Source of the DNA: Verrucomicrobiales bacterium
GTDB taxonomy: Bacteria; Verrucomicrobiota; Verrucomicrobiia; Verrucomicrobiales; SLCJ01
Assembly: GCA_024636835.1 (NCBI GenBank)
Contig: JAGXGH010000056.1
Span: forward strand, 21,971 to 85,970
Length of the DNA: 64,000 bases
Direction of reading: 5' to 3'
Under the pieces are notes generated by a model, which saw nothing but the letters and a program-made list of their open reading frames with translations, had not been told where the DNA came from and searched no databases. This document shows, piece after piece, positions 33,530 to 43,100 of the stretch. The stretch's first letter is position 1. Every line of letters starts with the position of its first letter. The position numbers were made by a program, and so were the translations under genes.

Positions 33530-34858
33530 ATGGAGACTTCAACTTCCTCTAAGCAAACAATGACCACATCCGAGATGTTCTCGGGGTTTCTCGGAAATCT
33601 TGTCATTGATAACAGAACTAAAATCAGTGGTCGCTACGGAAGGATCACTGCGGCACTCAACCGGAAATTCAGAGATACTGGTTCGACTACTGCCAATTCC
33701 ATTCAGATTGGATCTTATGGGCGTCGTACTGGAATCAGGGGGCTTTCCGACCTCGATATGATCTACATTCTCCCAAAGGGAGAGTGGGATCGCCTGAAAA
33801 ATGATCAGTACAAAGCGTTGGCAGAGACTAAGGCGGCGATTGAGGCTACTTATCCGTCCACTTCGATAATAGTTGACCGCCTTGTTGTGGTCGTGAGCTT
33901 TGAAAGCTACGTGATTGAGGTCCAGCCTTGTTTCGAGCAGGACGACGGTTCGTTCCTATACCCTGATACGAAGAGGAAGGAATGGTTACCCACATTGCCA
34001 AGAGAAGAGATGGCGGCGGTTGACGACAGGGACAATAATACGAACGGCAACCTTCGTGATCTGTGCAAGATGACACGTGCATGGCGAAACAAGCATGGTC
34101 TGAAAATGGGCGGGCTGCTGATTGACACGCTTGCCTTTCAATTCATCGGGAGCACGAGCGACTACGACAACACGTCCTATTCGAAACATGACGAGATGGT
34201 GCATGATTTCTTTGATTACTTGGCTAATGAGCCAAAGGACAAATCTCATTACAAGGCTCCAGGGAGCGGTCAGAATGTTCGCATCAAAAAGCGCTTTCAG
34301 AGGAAAGCAAAGCGGGCAGCGGAGTTATGCCAGCAAGCCATCGATGCCGCTAGTCAGGCCAATTGTAATGCGAAATGGCGTAAAGTGTTTGGTCGTCCGT
34401 TCCCGCTGACACAGGAAACCTCCAAAGTTGCTGCAAGTATCTTTTCCGAATCTGCCACTTGGCGTAACACAGAGGAATTCATCGAAAATTCATTTCCGAT
34501 TGATGTGCGTTACGACTTGAAAATTGACTGCACAGTATCACAAAAGGCTCACCGGTCGTTCCAGTTGAGGGAGTTCCTCAGCATGGGTCTTCGACTGGCC
34601 CGCTACAAAACTTTGAGCTTCTACATCGATAGGCTGGATACTGAGCTTCGAGAGCCTTATGACATACGCTGGAAGGTTCTGAACCGAGGTGATCGGGCGC
34701 GAGAACTGGACTGTATCCGAGGTCAGATTCGGATCGGAGGGAAAACCATTTCTGAGCGAACCAGTTTTTTTGGTGACCACCTGGTTGAATGCTACATTAT
34801 CAAAGAAGGTGTGGTGGTTGCAAAGGATCGCGTCTACGTCCCAATTCAAAATTCATGA
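33530..34858 (+). CDS. SMODS-domain CD-NTase (CBASS cyclase)
   Basis: 442 residues. The nucleotidyltransferase motif is IGSYGRRTGIRGLSDLDMIY: Gly61-Ser62 contact phosphates and Asp74/Asp76 bind metal; Glu130 in YVIEVQP is the likely third acidic ligand. A helical C-terminal domain follows. CD-NTases make cyclic di- or oligonucleotides after phage infection, which activate a partner effector. The ATG at 33530 is preceded by AAAGGAT, a plausible ribosome site. Its TGA overlaps the ATG of the SLATT gene (ATGA). No Cap2/Cap3 ubiquitin-like genes are present, so this is a short CBASS of the two-gene kind. The C-terminal DUF resembling the adenylyl/guanylyl sensor was not recognised. Confidence 0.9.
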   Translation: METSTSSKQTMTTSEMFSGFLGNLVIDNRTKISGRYGRITAALNRKFRDTGSTTANSIQIGSYGRRTGIRGLSDLDMIYILPKGEWDRLKNDQYKALAETKAAIEATYPSTSIIVDRLVVVVSFESYVIEVQPCFEQDDGSFLYPDTKRKEWLPTLPREEMAAVDDRDNNTNGNLRDLCKMTRAWRNKHGLKMGGLLIDTLAFQFIGSTSDYDNTSYSKHDEMVHDFFDYLANEPKDKSHYKAPGSGQNVRIKKRFQRKAKRAAELCQQAIDAASQANCNAKWRKVFGRPFPLTQETSKVAASIFSESATWRNTEEFIENSFPIDVRYDLKIDCTVSQKAHRSFQLREFLSMGLRLARYKTLSFYIDRLDTELREPYDIRWKVLNRGDRARELDCIRGQIRIGGKTISERTSFFGDHLVECYIIKEGVVVAKDRVYVPIQNS

Positions 34859-35451
34859 ACAAGTCGCATTTGCTCCGTGAAATCGCCAACGCTGGCTATA
34901 ATGCCGGTTTTGGAGCAAAGAAGAGCTTCGCCAGCTATGACATTCTGATGAAGGCGCCCAGCGCCATTGGCTGGTGTCTTACTTCATTAGGGGTGCTTGG
35001 ACTTGTTTTCGATTGCTTGTCGAACAAGACAGTATCAGCGGCGGCTCTTTGCATAGGCTTTTTGACGACGTATCTCAGTTATGCGTCAAAGCATTTGAAA
35101 AAGCTCGATGCTTCAGGAAACGAACTGACTAATATACGTAACGACCTTAGCATGCTCTATGGTCGAGTGAGCGAAGCCGAAGAGCCAATTGCAGAAGACT
35201 ACGTAATGCAGTTGGCTACATTGCAGAAACGCATCTCGAAGGCGTCAGTCAGCAATCAGGTGGTGTTCAGTGGATGGCTCGCTCACATCAAGTTTTTCGG
35301 AGAATCTCAAATCCAATGGATTGATACGGAATTGAAATTTCATTGGTGGAAGGACAAGGTGCCGGCGACTTTCAAACTCTTTGCGGCATGTGTCCTTTTG
35401 GTGGGCGCTATCGCCGCGCTGATTTTATTGATCTCGGACGCATACAACTGA
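34855..35451 (+). CDS. SLATT-domain membrane effector (CBASS)
   Basis: 198 residues. Two membrane helices (about 35-54 and 58-78), a cytoplasmic helical region with KRISKASVSN, and a final hydrophobic segment (about 173-193). This matches SLATT proteins, which pair with SMODS cyclases and are thought to form membrane pores when bound by the cyclic nucleotide, causing the infected cell to die or stop growing. Start ATG 34855 is chosen because it overlaps the cyclase stop by ATGA and directly precedes the hydrophilic N-terminus; an upstream in-frame ATG at 34789 would lie deep in the cyclase gene. The last strong CBASS gene in the operon. Confidence 0.88.
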   Translation: MNKSHLLREIANAGYNAGFGAKKSFASYDILMKAPSAIGWCLTSLGVLGLVFDCLSNKTVSAAALCIGFLTTYLSYASKHLKKLDASGNELTNIRNDLSMLYGRVSEAEEPIAEDYVMQLATLQKRISKASVSNQVVFSGWLAHIKFFGESQIQWIDTELKFHWWKDKVPATFKLFAACVLLVGAIAALILLISDAYN

Positions 35452-35554
35452 AAGTGATTGCGGATTGACCTTAAACCATGCAAATAATATATATTAGGTA
35501 GGGTGGCAACTCGTTGCATCAGCACTAAATCAAAAATAATAGACACTGATTATC

Positions 35555-35860
35555 ATGAATAAATGGGCAGACTACGGCATTTCAGAGGTTCGTTACGACT
35601 CTGATCACACACACATAACAATGGTTCGGGTGCGTCCTGATAACGGGGATGAATTTGGTCCATCGGAAGATCGCAGGAGAGAAGATGTTGTGGATGAAAT
35701 CAAAAAAGGGACTTCTTACATCACCATCATTAAAAATGAGAAGGGCGATTGGACCAAAGGGCAGGCTGTCATTGTGGTCGAGGTCAATGGTGTGGAGTAC
35801 ATCAAGACAGTCGATAACGATACGGAATCTGACAACTTGGAAGAGCTTCCTGAATTTTAA
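35555..35860 (+). CDS. DUF3892-domain protein
   Basis: 101 residues. Motifs ITMVRVRPDNGDEFG, EIKKGTSYITI and VNGVEYIKTVDND correspond to the DUF3892 family, small beta-rich proteins of unknown function. The tail is acidic. It starts 103 bases after the SLATT gene on the same strand; the space contains GCAAC/GTTGC, a small hairpin. Whether it belongs to the CBASS operon is unclear. It could be a regulatory or immunity protein accompanying the island. Confidence 0.7.
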   Translation: MNKWADYGISEVRYDSDHTHITMVRVRPDNGDEFGPSEDRRREDVVDEIKKGTSYITIIKNEKGDWTKGQAVIVVEVNGVEYIKTVDNDTESDNLEELPEF

Positions 35861-35866
35861 GGCATC

Positions 35867-36085
35867 ATGGATGATGAATTGAAAAAAGCATACGATAGGG
35901 TCATCGGTGGTTCTCAACCGCAACCAGTGAATGACGAGCTCACCGTTCTCCGGAAGCTAAACAGTCAGGCTTCCATTAATGCTGTGCAGAGGGAAAGCTA
36001 CATCAAGGGTTTGGAGCAATTGGTCGACGACATGAAACTTCGAATATCTGACCTAGAAAGGATCCTAAATTCAGGAGATAGCTAA
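35867..36085 (+). CDS. Small coiled-coil protein, unknown
   Basis: 72 residues, start six bases after the DUF3892 stop, so co-translated with it. Residues 25-68 form a heptad-like helix (LEQLVDDMKLRISDLERIL), a likely coiled coil. The N-terminus is polar (QPQPVNDEL). No homology recognised. A two-gene unit with DUF3892 suggests they interact. Confidence 0.55.
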   Translation: MDDELKKAYDRVIGGSQPQPVNDELTVLRKLNSQASINAVQRESYIKGLEQLVDDMKLRISDLERILNSGDS

Positions 36086-36192
36086 GGGTTAGGTCAAGAA
36101 ATTTTGGCTGCAATGCTCTCCCCAACTTATGCTTCAACAGCTCACATTCACCTTGAAGCCTTATTGCTGCGTGATTCTACGGGCTTATAGGG

Positions 36193-36657
36193 TTAGTATT
36201 CCTGGGAAAAAAGCAGGGTTGTCAAGGCTCTATCTGCCTCGGTGACGCAGTAGATTTTGAGGTCGTTGACTATGTAAGAACTGAAGATCCTGGAGCCATG
36301 TTTCAAGGCATCTTCATTGGCCTTTTTATCTTCGTCGCATAGGTCGCCCCAGTCTCCACAGTGGTGTCTCAACAAAAAATGACCTAGATCGATGCCGTTT
36401 TCTTCGGCCCACCTAATTACGGCGGCGGTAGCGTATGTGAGTCCAATCTCAAAACGAGGTTCAGGGGGCGATTCGGGCTGCGTGGTAAATCCGCTCATAA
36501 TCATGGCAGCACGTGACAAGGCTACTTCTTGGTCTTTGATGGTGCGCTGTGGGTCAGGTGTGTTGGGGTCAAGAGTTACCATACACCAGGGATTATCGCC
36601 CAAGAGGGGCGACGAAAGGTGCCCATCCGAGCGGGTTATGTTATCATCCGGTAGCAT
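36193..36657 (-). CDS. Hypothetical protein of a type often found on mobile DNA
   Basis: 154 residues, minus strand. Conserved-looking blocks DLGHFLLRHHCGDWGDLCDE, ANEDALKHGSRIFSSYI and ITEADRALTTLLFSQEY resemble short proteins usually called plasmid-related; they contain no enzyme motif I recognise. ATG 36657 gives an N-terminus with MLPDDNITRSDGH that looks unlike the rest, so the real start may be nearer 36,520 (MIMSGF). It lies alone between the CBASS genes and a large gene-free repeat region. Confidence 0.5.
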   Translation of the reverse strand: MLPDDNITRSDGHLSSPLLGDNPWCMVTLDPNTPDPQRTIKDQEVALSRAAMIMSGFTTQPESPPEPRFEIGLTYATAAVIRWAEENGIDLGHFLLRHHCGDWGDLCDEDKKANEDALKHGSRIFSSYIVNDLKIYCVTEADRALTTLLFSQEY

Positions 36658-38124
36658 ACCCTAGCACCTACGAAAGGCTGTAACACGCCCGGACTTAGGG
36701 TATTCAACAACGCGCCGGTCGATTCACTAACAAGATTTCGTATACGCAACCAATGACACATTGGTTTTGCGAACGCGAAAACCGATACTGACCACCAGCC
36801 GCCGCAGGGTGCGGGAGTCAAGGGTTCCCGCAGGAGAGAGGAAGCTGCACAAGTGATCGACGGGAGGCACGACCAAAGAGAACGCGGAAGCAACGAGCGA
36901 CGAGGACAACACTTGACGCCCGTAGCACCCGGAGGCGGCAGCGCGAGCCAGTGAGCTCATTTCGTCTATAGCTCACCCGATGCGAGCCTTTGCCTCTCCG
37001 CCGCAACGGGGGCATGCGGCACGGGCTGGAATGAGGCACGTAAGCAAGCCGGTGTCGCAGTGGGGTGGGATTGTGGCAGGAGTTTTACGCGGTTTGGGGT
37101 GCGGAGCTTCATGGGTGGGAGGCTTCCGGAAGGGCATGGCGACGGCGGGCGCAGCGGAGCGAAGTCTTTGGGGCAGAAGGTGAGGCACGAACCACCCGAC
37201 GTCGCGATGCCTATCCGGAAGGCTTGAGGTTTGCTCCCCGCGATAGCGCAGATCCGCTTAGGAGGTTTTTTCAACTTTGTGTATACCGTACGTGACAAGC
37301 TTTGCGTGAATGGGTAGCACACCGTTAGAGAGAGATAGATAGTCTGGTCTTGATGTCGGCTGTCTCGACGGAGAGCGATAGCGATCGGCGAGTCTGCCGG
37401 GAGTGATTGAGATTTTTTTTGGGTAGTAAGATAGCCGAACCCACGGGCGGACGTTACGGAGGAGCGCGGCTAGGCTCGGAGGGAGTGGTGATTTGAAAGT
37501 GGTTTGAGGTTTAATGTTGGTAAGACTTCATTTGGTTGAATGTATCCCGAAGCCGAGTTGTGGCATCCGACGTCGCGGTAGCCGGTGAGGATCGTTTCGT
37601 AGGGCTTTACTGATGGCGGTATGCACGTAGCAAAGCGGAGGCATTCCGCGCCATGTCGTTTTATTGGTTGAGAGTGATTGCCAGGCACGGTTGTTGAGTG
37701 AGAGGCGGACGTAGGCGCGAGACGGAGACAACGAGCAATCAACAACGGTGTATTGGCCTTGGGATATTGTGACGTTCAGGCGTTGCGGACAGAGTCCGAT
37801 GAGAGGGGGCAAGCCGCATGAAATAGGCTTGTGGGGGAGATATTTCTTCTCCCCCATCAAATCGAAAGGTGTATAACACTATTAAGCGGACGGAGGCATT
37901 TGTTGATTTATAGCGTAAGCTGTTCGTGAGTCAGTCCCTATCTTCTCGCGAGCCATCTCCCTGCTGATCATTACTGCGGCAAGGCATCGCGTAAATCCTT
38001 CGACCCAATGACGACCTGCACATCGTTTTCTGCAGCTTTTCCGGCCAGCTATCCCTTGCAGATCTGGGCGTGCCTGTGAGATATACAATATTGAGGAGTG
38101 TCGTAGAATCGTATAGTTCTCTCC
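36658..38124. other. 1.5-kb gene-free repeat-rich region
   Basis: No convincing coding frame; open frames are short and mutually overlapping with low-complexity Arg/Ser/Pro-rich translations. It contains the first copy of the 335-bp repeat (36915-37249), an imperfect hairpin near 36,772-36,793, a TGGGGGAGA/TCTCCCCCA hairpin at 37832-37856, and a stretch rich in GAG and CGAG words before the repeat. Resembles structured non-coding DNA at island edges. Confidence 0.55.
36915..37249. repeat. 335-bp dispersed repeat, copy A
   Basis: Starts GACGCCCGTAGCACCCG and ends with CGATAGCGC. The same sequence, roughly 80% identical by eye, occurs in the same orientation at 58709-59046. Shared words include GTGAGGCACGAACCACCCG, GGCACGGGCTGGAATGAGG and GCGATAGCGC. 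The two copies bracket the Ssp operon and toxin genes, so recombination could excise about 21.8 kb. Confidence 0.8.
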
Positions 38125-38880
38125 ATGCACCCACCTATATCCATGAAGAAAATCACCGCCGAAGACTTTGAAAAGGCCATCATGCTTGATCCCGCATGGG
38201 CTTCAAAACTCAACGAACCCGTCGAAATTACGACTTTTTGTGAGATTACCAGTAGCGACATCTCGCACCTTTCCCCTCACCTTCATTTCACAGGCAAGAA
38301 CTGTTGCGGCATGGTTGCAGAATTCTGGTTTTGCCAAAACTTAAAAGTGGTTCAAGGCACTTTTCATGGAGGAGTTAGTTTTAGCCAAGCCGGCATTGAA
38401 CGAATTGACTACGAAAGTTTTGCGGTAACAGAATGTAGGGGAGTCGCCGCCACCACTTTCTCTAGCTGCTTCGATCTTAAAGTGGCGGAGGGCACCTTCG
38501 CAGGCCCTGTGTATTTTAGTTCTTGCGGTATTGAAAGAATTGATCCAAAAAAACTCATCATCACTCCAACTGGTGAAAAGGGTATGGTTGCTATTTTTGA
38601 TGAGTGCCCCCGTCTTAAAGTGGTCGAAGGTAAGTTTCCAGGATCTGTAGTCTTTGATCACTGCAACATTGAAAGACTAGGAATGCTCGAAGTAGAAACC
38701 GATGTTAGAGGACAAACGGCTTCCTTCATCAATTGCCCTAGCCTGTCCTTACGCACATCACCCATGGAGACCCTCCAATCCCTTGCCCAAGGAGAGGTAA
38801 CCGGCATAGACGTCCAAGCCGAAATTGATCGTAGAATTATGATGGAGTTCATCAAGTCTACCCCTGATGTCGAGATATAA
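38125..38880 (+). CDS. Repeat protein with a possible beta-solenoid fold
   Basis: 251 residues (an alternative start, ATG 38143, would drop six). Three imperfect repeats of about 45 residues are visible, each with a strand pattern G-T-F-x-G-x-V-x-F-x-x-x-G-I-E-R-I-D followed by AT-rich turn and F-x-x-C-x-x-LKV. Aligned words: GTFHGGVSFSQAGIERID, GTFAGPVYFSSCGIERID, GKFPGSVVFDHCNIERLG. Regular spacing and the cysteines at repeat turns suggest a right-handed beta-solenoid or leucine-rich-repeat-like surface. No signal peptide. It is located between the repeat and the Ssp operon and convergent with it. Role unknown; possibly binding or sensing. Confidence 0.65.
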   Translation: MHPPISMKKITAEDFEKAIMLDPAWASKLNEPVEITTFCEITSSDISHLSPHLHFTGKNCCGMVAEFWFCQNLKVVQGTFHGGVSFSQAGIERIDYESFAVTECRGVAATTFSSCFDLKVAEGTFAGPVYFSSCGIERIDPKKLIITPTGEKGMVAIFDECPRLKVVEGKFPGSVVFDHCNIERLGMLEVETDVRGQTASFINCPSLSLRTSPMETLQSLAQGEVTGIDVQAEIDRRIMMEFIKSTPDVEI

Positions 38881-38968
38881 CCGATTGTGTTATTCACTCC
38901 GTATGTTGGGCGGCGATGATGTGAGAGGTAGAATTAACGTTCAGTTAATCGAGGGCCAACATGCCAAG

Positions 38969-40108
38969 TTAAACAATGCTCTGCAAGATGTCTGATATTT
39001 TCGCAACATCAGCCCGCGTTGAATAGCGAGATAGCGAGAAGCGAAGCGTGTTACGAGCTACTTGAAACGGAATTCCCATTGCAGTTACCACGTGAGATGG
39101 TTCGTCGCTACCTCTAGAGCACGCCGATCCAGTAGAGGTAACGATCCCGTGCTCTAGTAGCATGTGAACGAGCATTTCACCTTCGTGTTTTTGAAATAGA
39201 AGCAGAGTTGTGTTCGGAAGTCTGTGGGCATTCGCGCTGAGAATTTGGATTCCGAGATTCTTTGAGGCAATGGAGGATTCCAGAGAGTCCCGCAGATTCC
39301 GGGTTTCTTGAACGTTGGGTAAATACGCAGACGCGAGTTCAGCTGCTGTTGCTATTCCAGCCGCAAGAGCGGGGTTTTCTGTTCCCGCTCTCATTCCGGC
39401 TTGTTGGCTTCCTCCATATATTAGAGGATTGAGGCGGGTGCCTTGGCGAATGAAGAGCGCTCCTATTCCTTTCGGACCGTGAAATTTATGGGCGGAAAGT
39501 GATAACAAATCGACTTGTTGAAATGCAGTATTGAGGTCGATAGGGACTTTGCCAACGGCTTGAGTTGCGTCCGAATGAAATAGAGTAGATGGACTATGCC
39601 GCTTCACTATATTCGCGGCCTCCTTGAGAGGTTGGATCACGCCAGTTTCATTGTTGGCGAAGATGATAGAGACGAGTGCGGTGTCGGTGGTCACTAGATT
39701 GCTAAGAGCATCCAGATCGATCAGTCCGTCCTGGTGGACGGGAATTCGATCAAATCGTATTTTGGGATTCCATTGAGTTAATGCACTCGCGGTTTCGAGA
39801 ATCGACGGATGTTCGATTGCTGAGATCAGAATGTGGCAAGTTCCGGTTTGGCGAATGGACTCAAGTGCTACAGATTGTAACACCCAGTTATTAGATTCCG
39901 TGGCTCCTGACGTAAGACAAAATTCCTCGGGATCTCCTCCAAGAAGATTGGACAGAGCTTCTTTCGCTGAATGGATGGGTTGAGATGCACCGAACAGCTC
40001 TCCTGCGACTGATGCGGGATTGAGATAGTTCTCCTTCCAGTATGGAAGCATGGCTTCAACAACAGTTGGGTCAGGTTGTGTTGTGGCGTTGTTATCGAGG
40101 TAGATCAT
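38969..40108 (-). CDS. sspA: Cysteine desulfurase, SspA/DndA-type
   Basis: 379 residues. PLP-binding Lys208 sits in LSLSAHKFHGPKG and the catalytic Cys330 in STGSACSRGSDEPSHVV. It mobilises sulfur from cysteine as a persulfide, the sulfur source for DNA phosphorothioation. The four-base overlap with sspH (ATGA) makes it the last gene of the seven-gene operon. In published SspABCD-SspFGH loci sspA often lies elsewhere, so having it here makes the module self-contained. IscS/NifS-type housekeeping desulfurases are similar in sequence, so the assignment rests on context. Confidence 0.88.
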   Translation of the reverse strand: MIYLDNNATTQPDPTVVEAMLPYWKENYLNPASVAGELFGASQPIHSAKEALSNLLGGDPEEFCLTSGATESNNWVLQSVALESIRQTGTCHILISAIEHPSILETASALTQWNPKIRFDRIPVHQDGLIDLDALSNLVTTDTALVSIIFANNETGVIQPLKEAANIVKRHSPSTLFHSDATQAVGKVPIDLNTAFQQVDLLSLSAHKFHGPKGIGALFIRQGTRLNPLIYGGSQQAGMRAGTENPALAAGIATAAELASAYLPNVQETRNLRDSLESSIASKNLGIQILSANAHRLPNTTLLLFQKHEGEMLVHMLLEHGIVTSTGSACSRGSDEPSHVVTAMGIPFQVARNTLRFSLSRYSTRADVAKISDILQSIV

Positions 40109-43100
40109 GCTTCATATTGCTTGGCAATGCTGCGCACTAATGGTTCGAGATCCAGATCGGGATCTGTGAAAGGAACCTGAATAGGAATGAGTTTCCCCTC
40201 TAGCTTCGCGAGCATGTGCCCTTTTCCAAGTAGCCTTTCTGCTGCAGAGTTTTTCTCGCCCGTTGCAATTTCAGCGGTTCCTTTGTCAGAAACTTTCAGG
40301 GTCAGACGGTTGCCGAGTTGCGAACGTAGCTGCATTGGCATGACGGTGTTGTCAGGCCGTTGAAGTCCGAAGGTCATAAAAATACCTGCCGCTCTGCTTT
40401 TGATACCTAGACTGCTCACACTCTGGGTAATTGATTCCGCGTATTCCTTGTCGAGCATCCATTCAGCAAACTCATCTTGAAGATAGAAGATCGTTGGAAG
40501 GTTCTTCCCTGTTTTTTTACGATAGGCACGAATATCCTTACTACCCGTTTGCTCGAATAGTTTGTAGCGAGCCTCCATTTCCGTGACAAGCTCGGTGAGT
40601 AATTTTGCAGATTCTTCCTTGTCGGTGACAATTGCTCCGCTGCCGGCTTGCAAGTGCGGCAACTCCTTGAGCCCGAAATAATCCACACCGCTTTTGCCGT
40701 CGACTAGATGGACATGGGTATTATCAGGACTACGGGTTAAACCGATGTATAGCAGCATACTTTGAAGCAGAACGGATTTACCCGAACCTGTCGCACCTGA
40801 AACCAAGGTGTGAGGGTCTACGAAAGGATCGAGCATCTGGGGCATTCCGTCCTCTTCCCGCACTCCAACCATAATGGCCTCCGAATCAGGATCATGTTTA
40901 ACTGATGTTAGGATATTTTCGAATACCTGAGCGGTATGGAGCATTTTCCGTTGTGGCCGGGTAACCATGACGGAGATTATTCCGACACCTGGGGTGACAC
41001 GAAGAATGTCGATTCCGTAAGTCGTGAGGAATTCTGGAGCGGCATCTTCAACTTTTTTTATGGTTAGATCAGGTCCGCCTTTGAAGGTGACGATAGCCGC
41101 GTTGGGAGTGATCACCGGTGAATGCTCTTCCGAAATTTTGGAAGACATGCCCTTGTCACGCATTGCGGATTTAAGAGCATCAACAACATCTTCAAGCCAT
41201 TGATTTCCCTCCAACGATTCGCTAGAGAAACTTTTGCTCCTAGCTGCGAGAATACCCATCGGGGAAGTGTCTGCTTCGTTTTGTGACGAGGACGGTTTAG
41301 CAGTCGTATCGGCTTTCGATTCTACTATTTCGACTGAGCTCTCGGATTGAGATTCTACTGCTGCGTTTTCGGATTGGCTGGTAGGTGATTCTAAAGGCGT
41401 ATCTGGTGCCGGGATTGGAAGGCAAGCCGGATCTAGCGGGGTATCGCTGTTGCTTTCTTCGAGAAAACGAATTGGAGCTTTCCCAAATCCCGTGTGTCCG
41501 TTCCTTAGCCTGAGTTTCCTTGCCTCCTCAAAGTTTCCATCTCTGAAATAGGCAATGAGTGAGTTGGTGTCTTGGGCGTTAAAGACTTCCTGCTGAGCAA
41601 TCACATCCTCAGTGTCTGAAACTTCGATTCCGGTAGTTTCATAGGAGCTGTCGGAATCATGCACGAACACATGTGAATCGCCCCATACCGCGAATGAACA
41701 TTCGCGGCGTCTGACAAATCCGCGCCACAGGCTGGGAGAATAGCTATGCTGCCCGCCAGTGTTAGTCAGACGGGACAGGATCATGTCTGAAATTCTGGCA
41801 AGCCAAAGCCCTTGATCCAGCGGAGGAAGTTTGGATGAAAGGGCGCGAGAGATTTGTTTAAGGGTGTCTTTTAGCTGCTTCGCTGACGTCTTCTTGCTCT
41901 CAGCCAACCCGGCACTATTGACGTATTTTGCCTCGGTTACGATGATGTCTAGATGTGGTGATCCATCATGCTTGTAGGTCGGTGCAATAACGAGCAAGTC
42001 GGCTAGTTTATCGCCACTGGGCTTACCTAGCCATTTACTGAATTCGTCCAGTGAGCACCAACAGACGGGGCTCTCCTTACCGATTTCGCTTGTGACAAGG
42101 AACTTGGTGAGAACCATTCCCAGCAACTCGCTAGTATTGTTCGTGCGTCTCGCGGCTTTGAGTATTAGAGCTCCTGAAATAGCGTTTGTGTGGTCGATAA
42201 ACAGTTGGGTCAGGTCGGCGATTTCTGGTTCCCCCGAGTCTGGGAGAATGGCTTTTAGTCGCTGGTTCAGTGTTACGCGCAGAAGAGTGTCGTTGGCCTT
42301 GGATGATACGATCAGGTTTCTACCGTGACTGACGCTTTGAATGTACCGTATGACTTTGACCTGCTTCTCTTCGAGAAGTCTGCGGTCGAGCATTTCATCT
42401 TCGCTAACCACCCACACTCCCAGCTGATGGCTGTCGTCGATGACTTCCCGAACTGCTCCTTCGTCGATGTCGAGATACTTAATGGGCAACATCACCTTAT
42501 TGTGTGGCCAATGTATGGATTGGTCTACGCCGCTGATTGGGGTCGTGATCGTTTTGATGTAAAGCCAAGCGGCTTCAGTTTGGTTTGGGCAGCAAAGTAG
42601 GAGGCTTGAGTTGTGATTGCCTTCTTCAAAGGGGATCTGGCGGTTCCATCGGTGTGGATAAAGATGCTCAGGAGGCGAGGTTTGGGAGTCCATTTCGCTC
42701 ACAAACCAGTTGACCTTTGCCTTGGCTGAGAAGAGATCCTTGCAATAGACGATGTCAGCATGAGGGGTTCTACTTTTCTTGGGTCGTTTTTTAACTGCCG
42801 TGAGTGCGCTGATATTGATCCTGACCTTGGAAAGGAAACCCTCTGATTTTCCAAGGAATTGCTCAGAGTCGGCCTGTGCGACAAGGTTCTTGTAAACGTC
42901 TTGCAATTTGCTCCCCTGCTGGTGAGTGAGGATGATTTCACAATTCATTGGAAGCTCGCCTTTCTGGCTGCTCTTATGGTTTCGACTGTTGAATTGCTCT
43001 ACAATGCGTCCGGCAAGGTCGCGTGATTCGCAGTTGTATAGTATGATCGACAGGTTGTCTTTTTCGTGTGGTTGAAGGCGCAGATATTCCTCAGCCTCGC

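Noticed and set aside
36080..36200. GTTAGGT words suggesting a recombination site
   Set aside because: Single short match without the inverted partner arm.
37470..37860. Overlapping minus-strand frames of 91 and 110 codons
   Set aside because: Low-complexity, mutually overlapping, no start signal and no match; judged non-coding.
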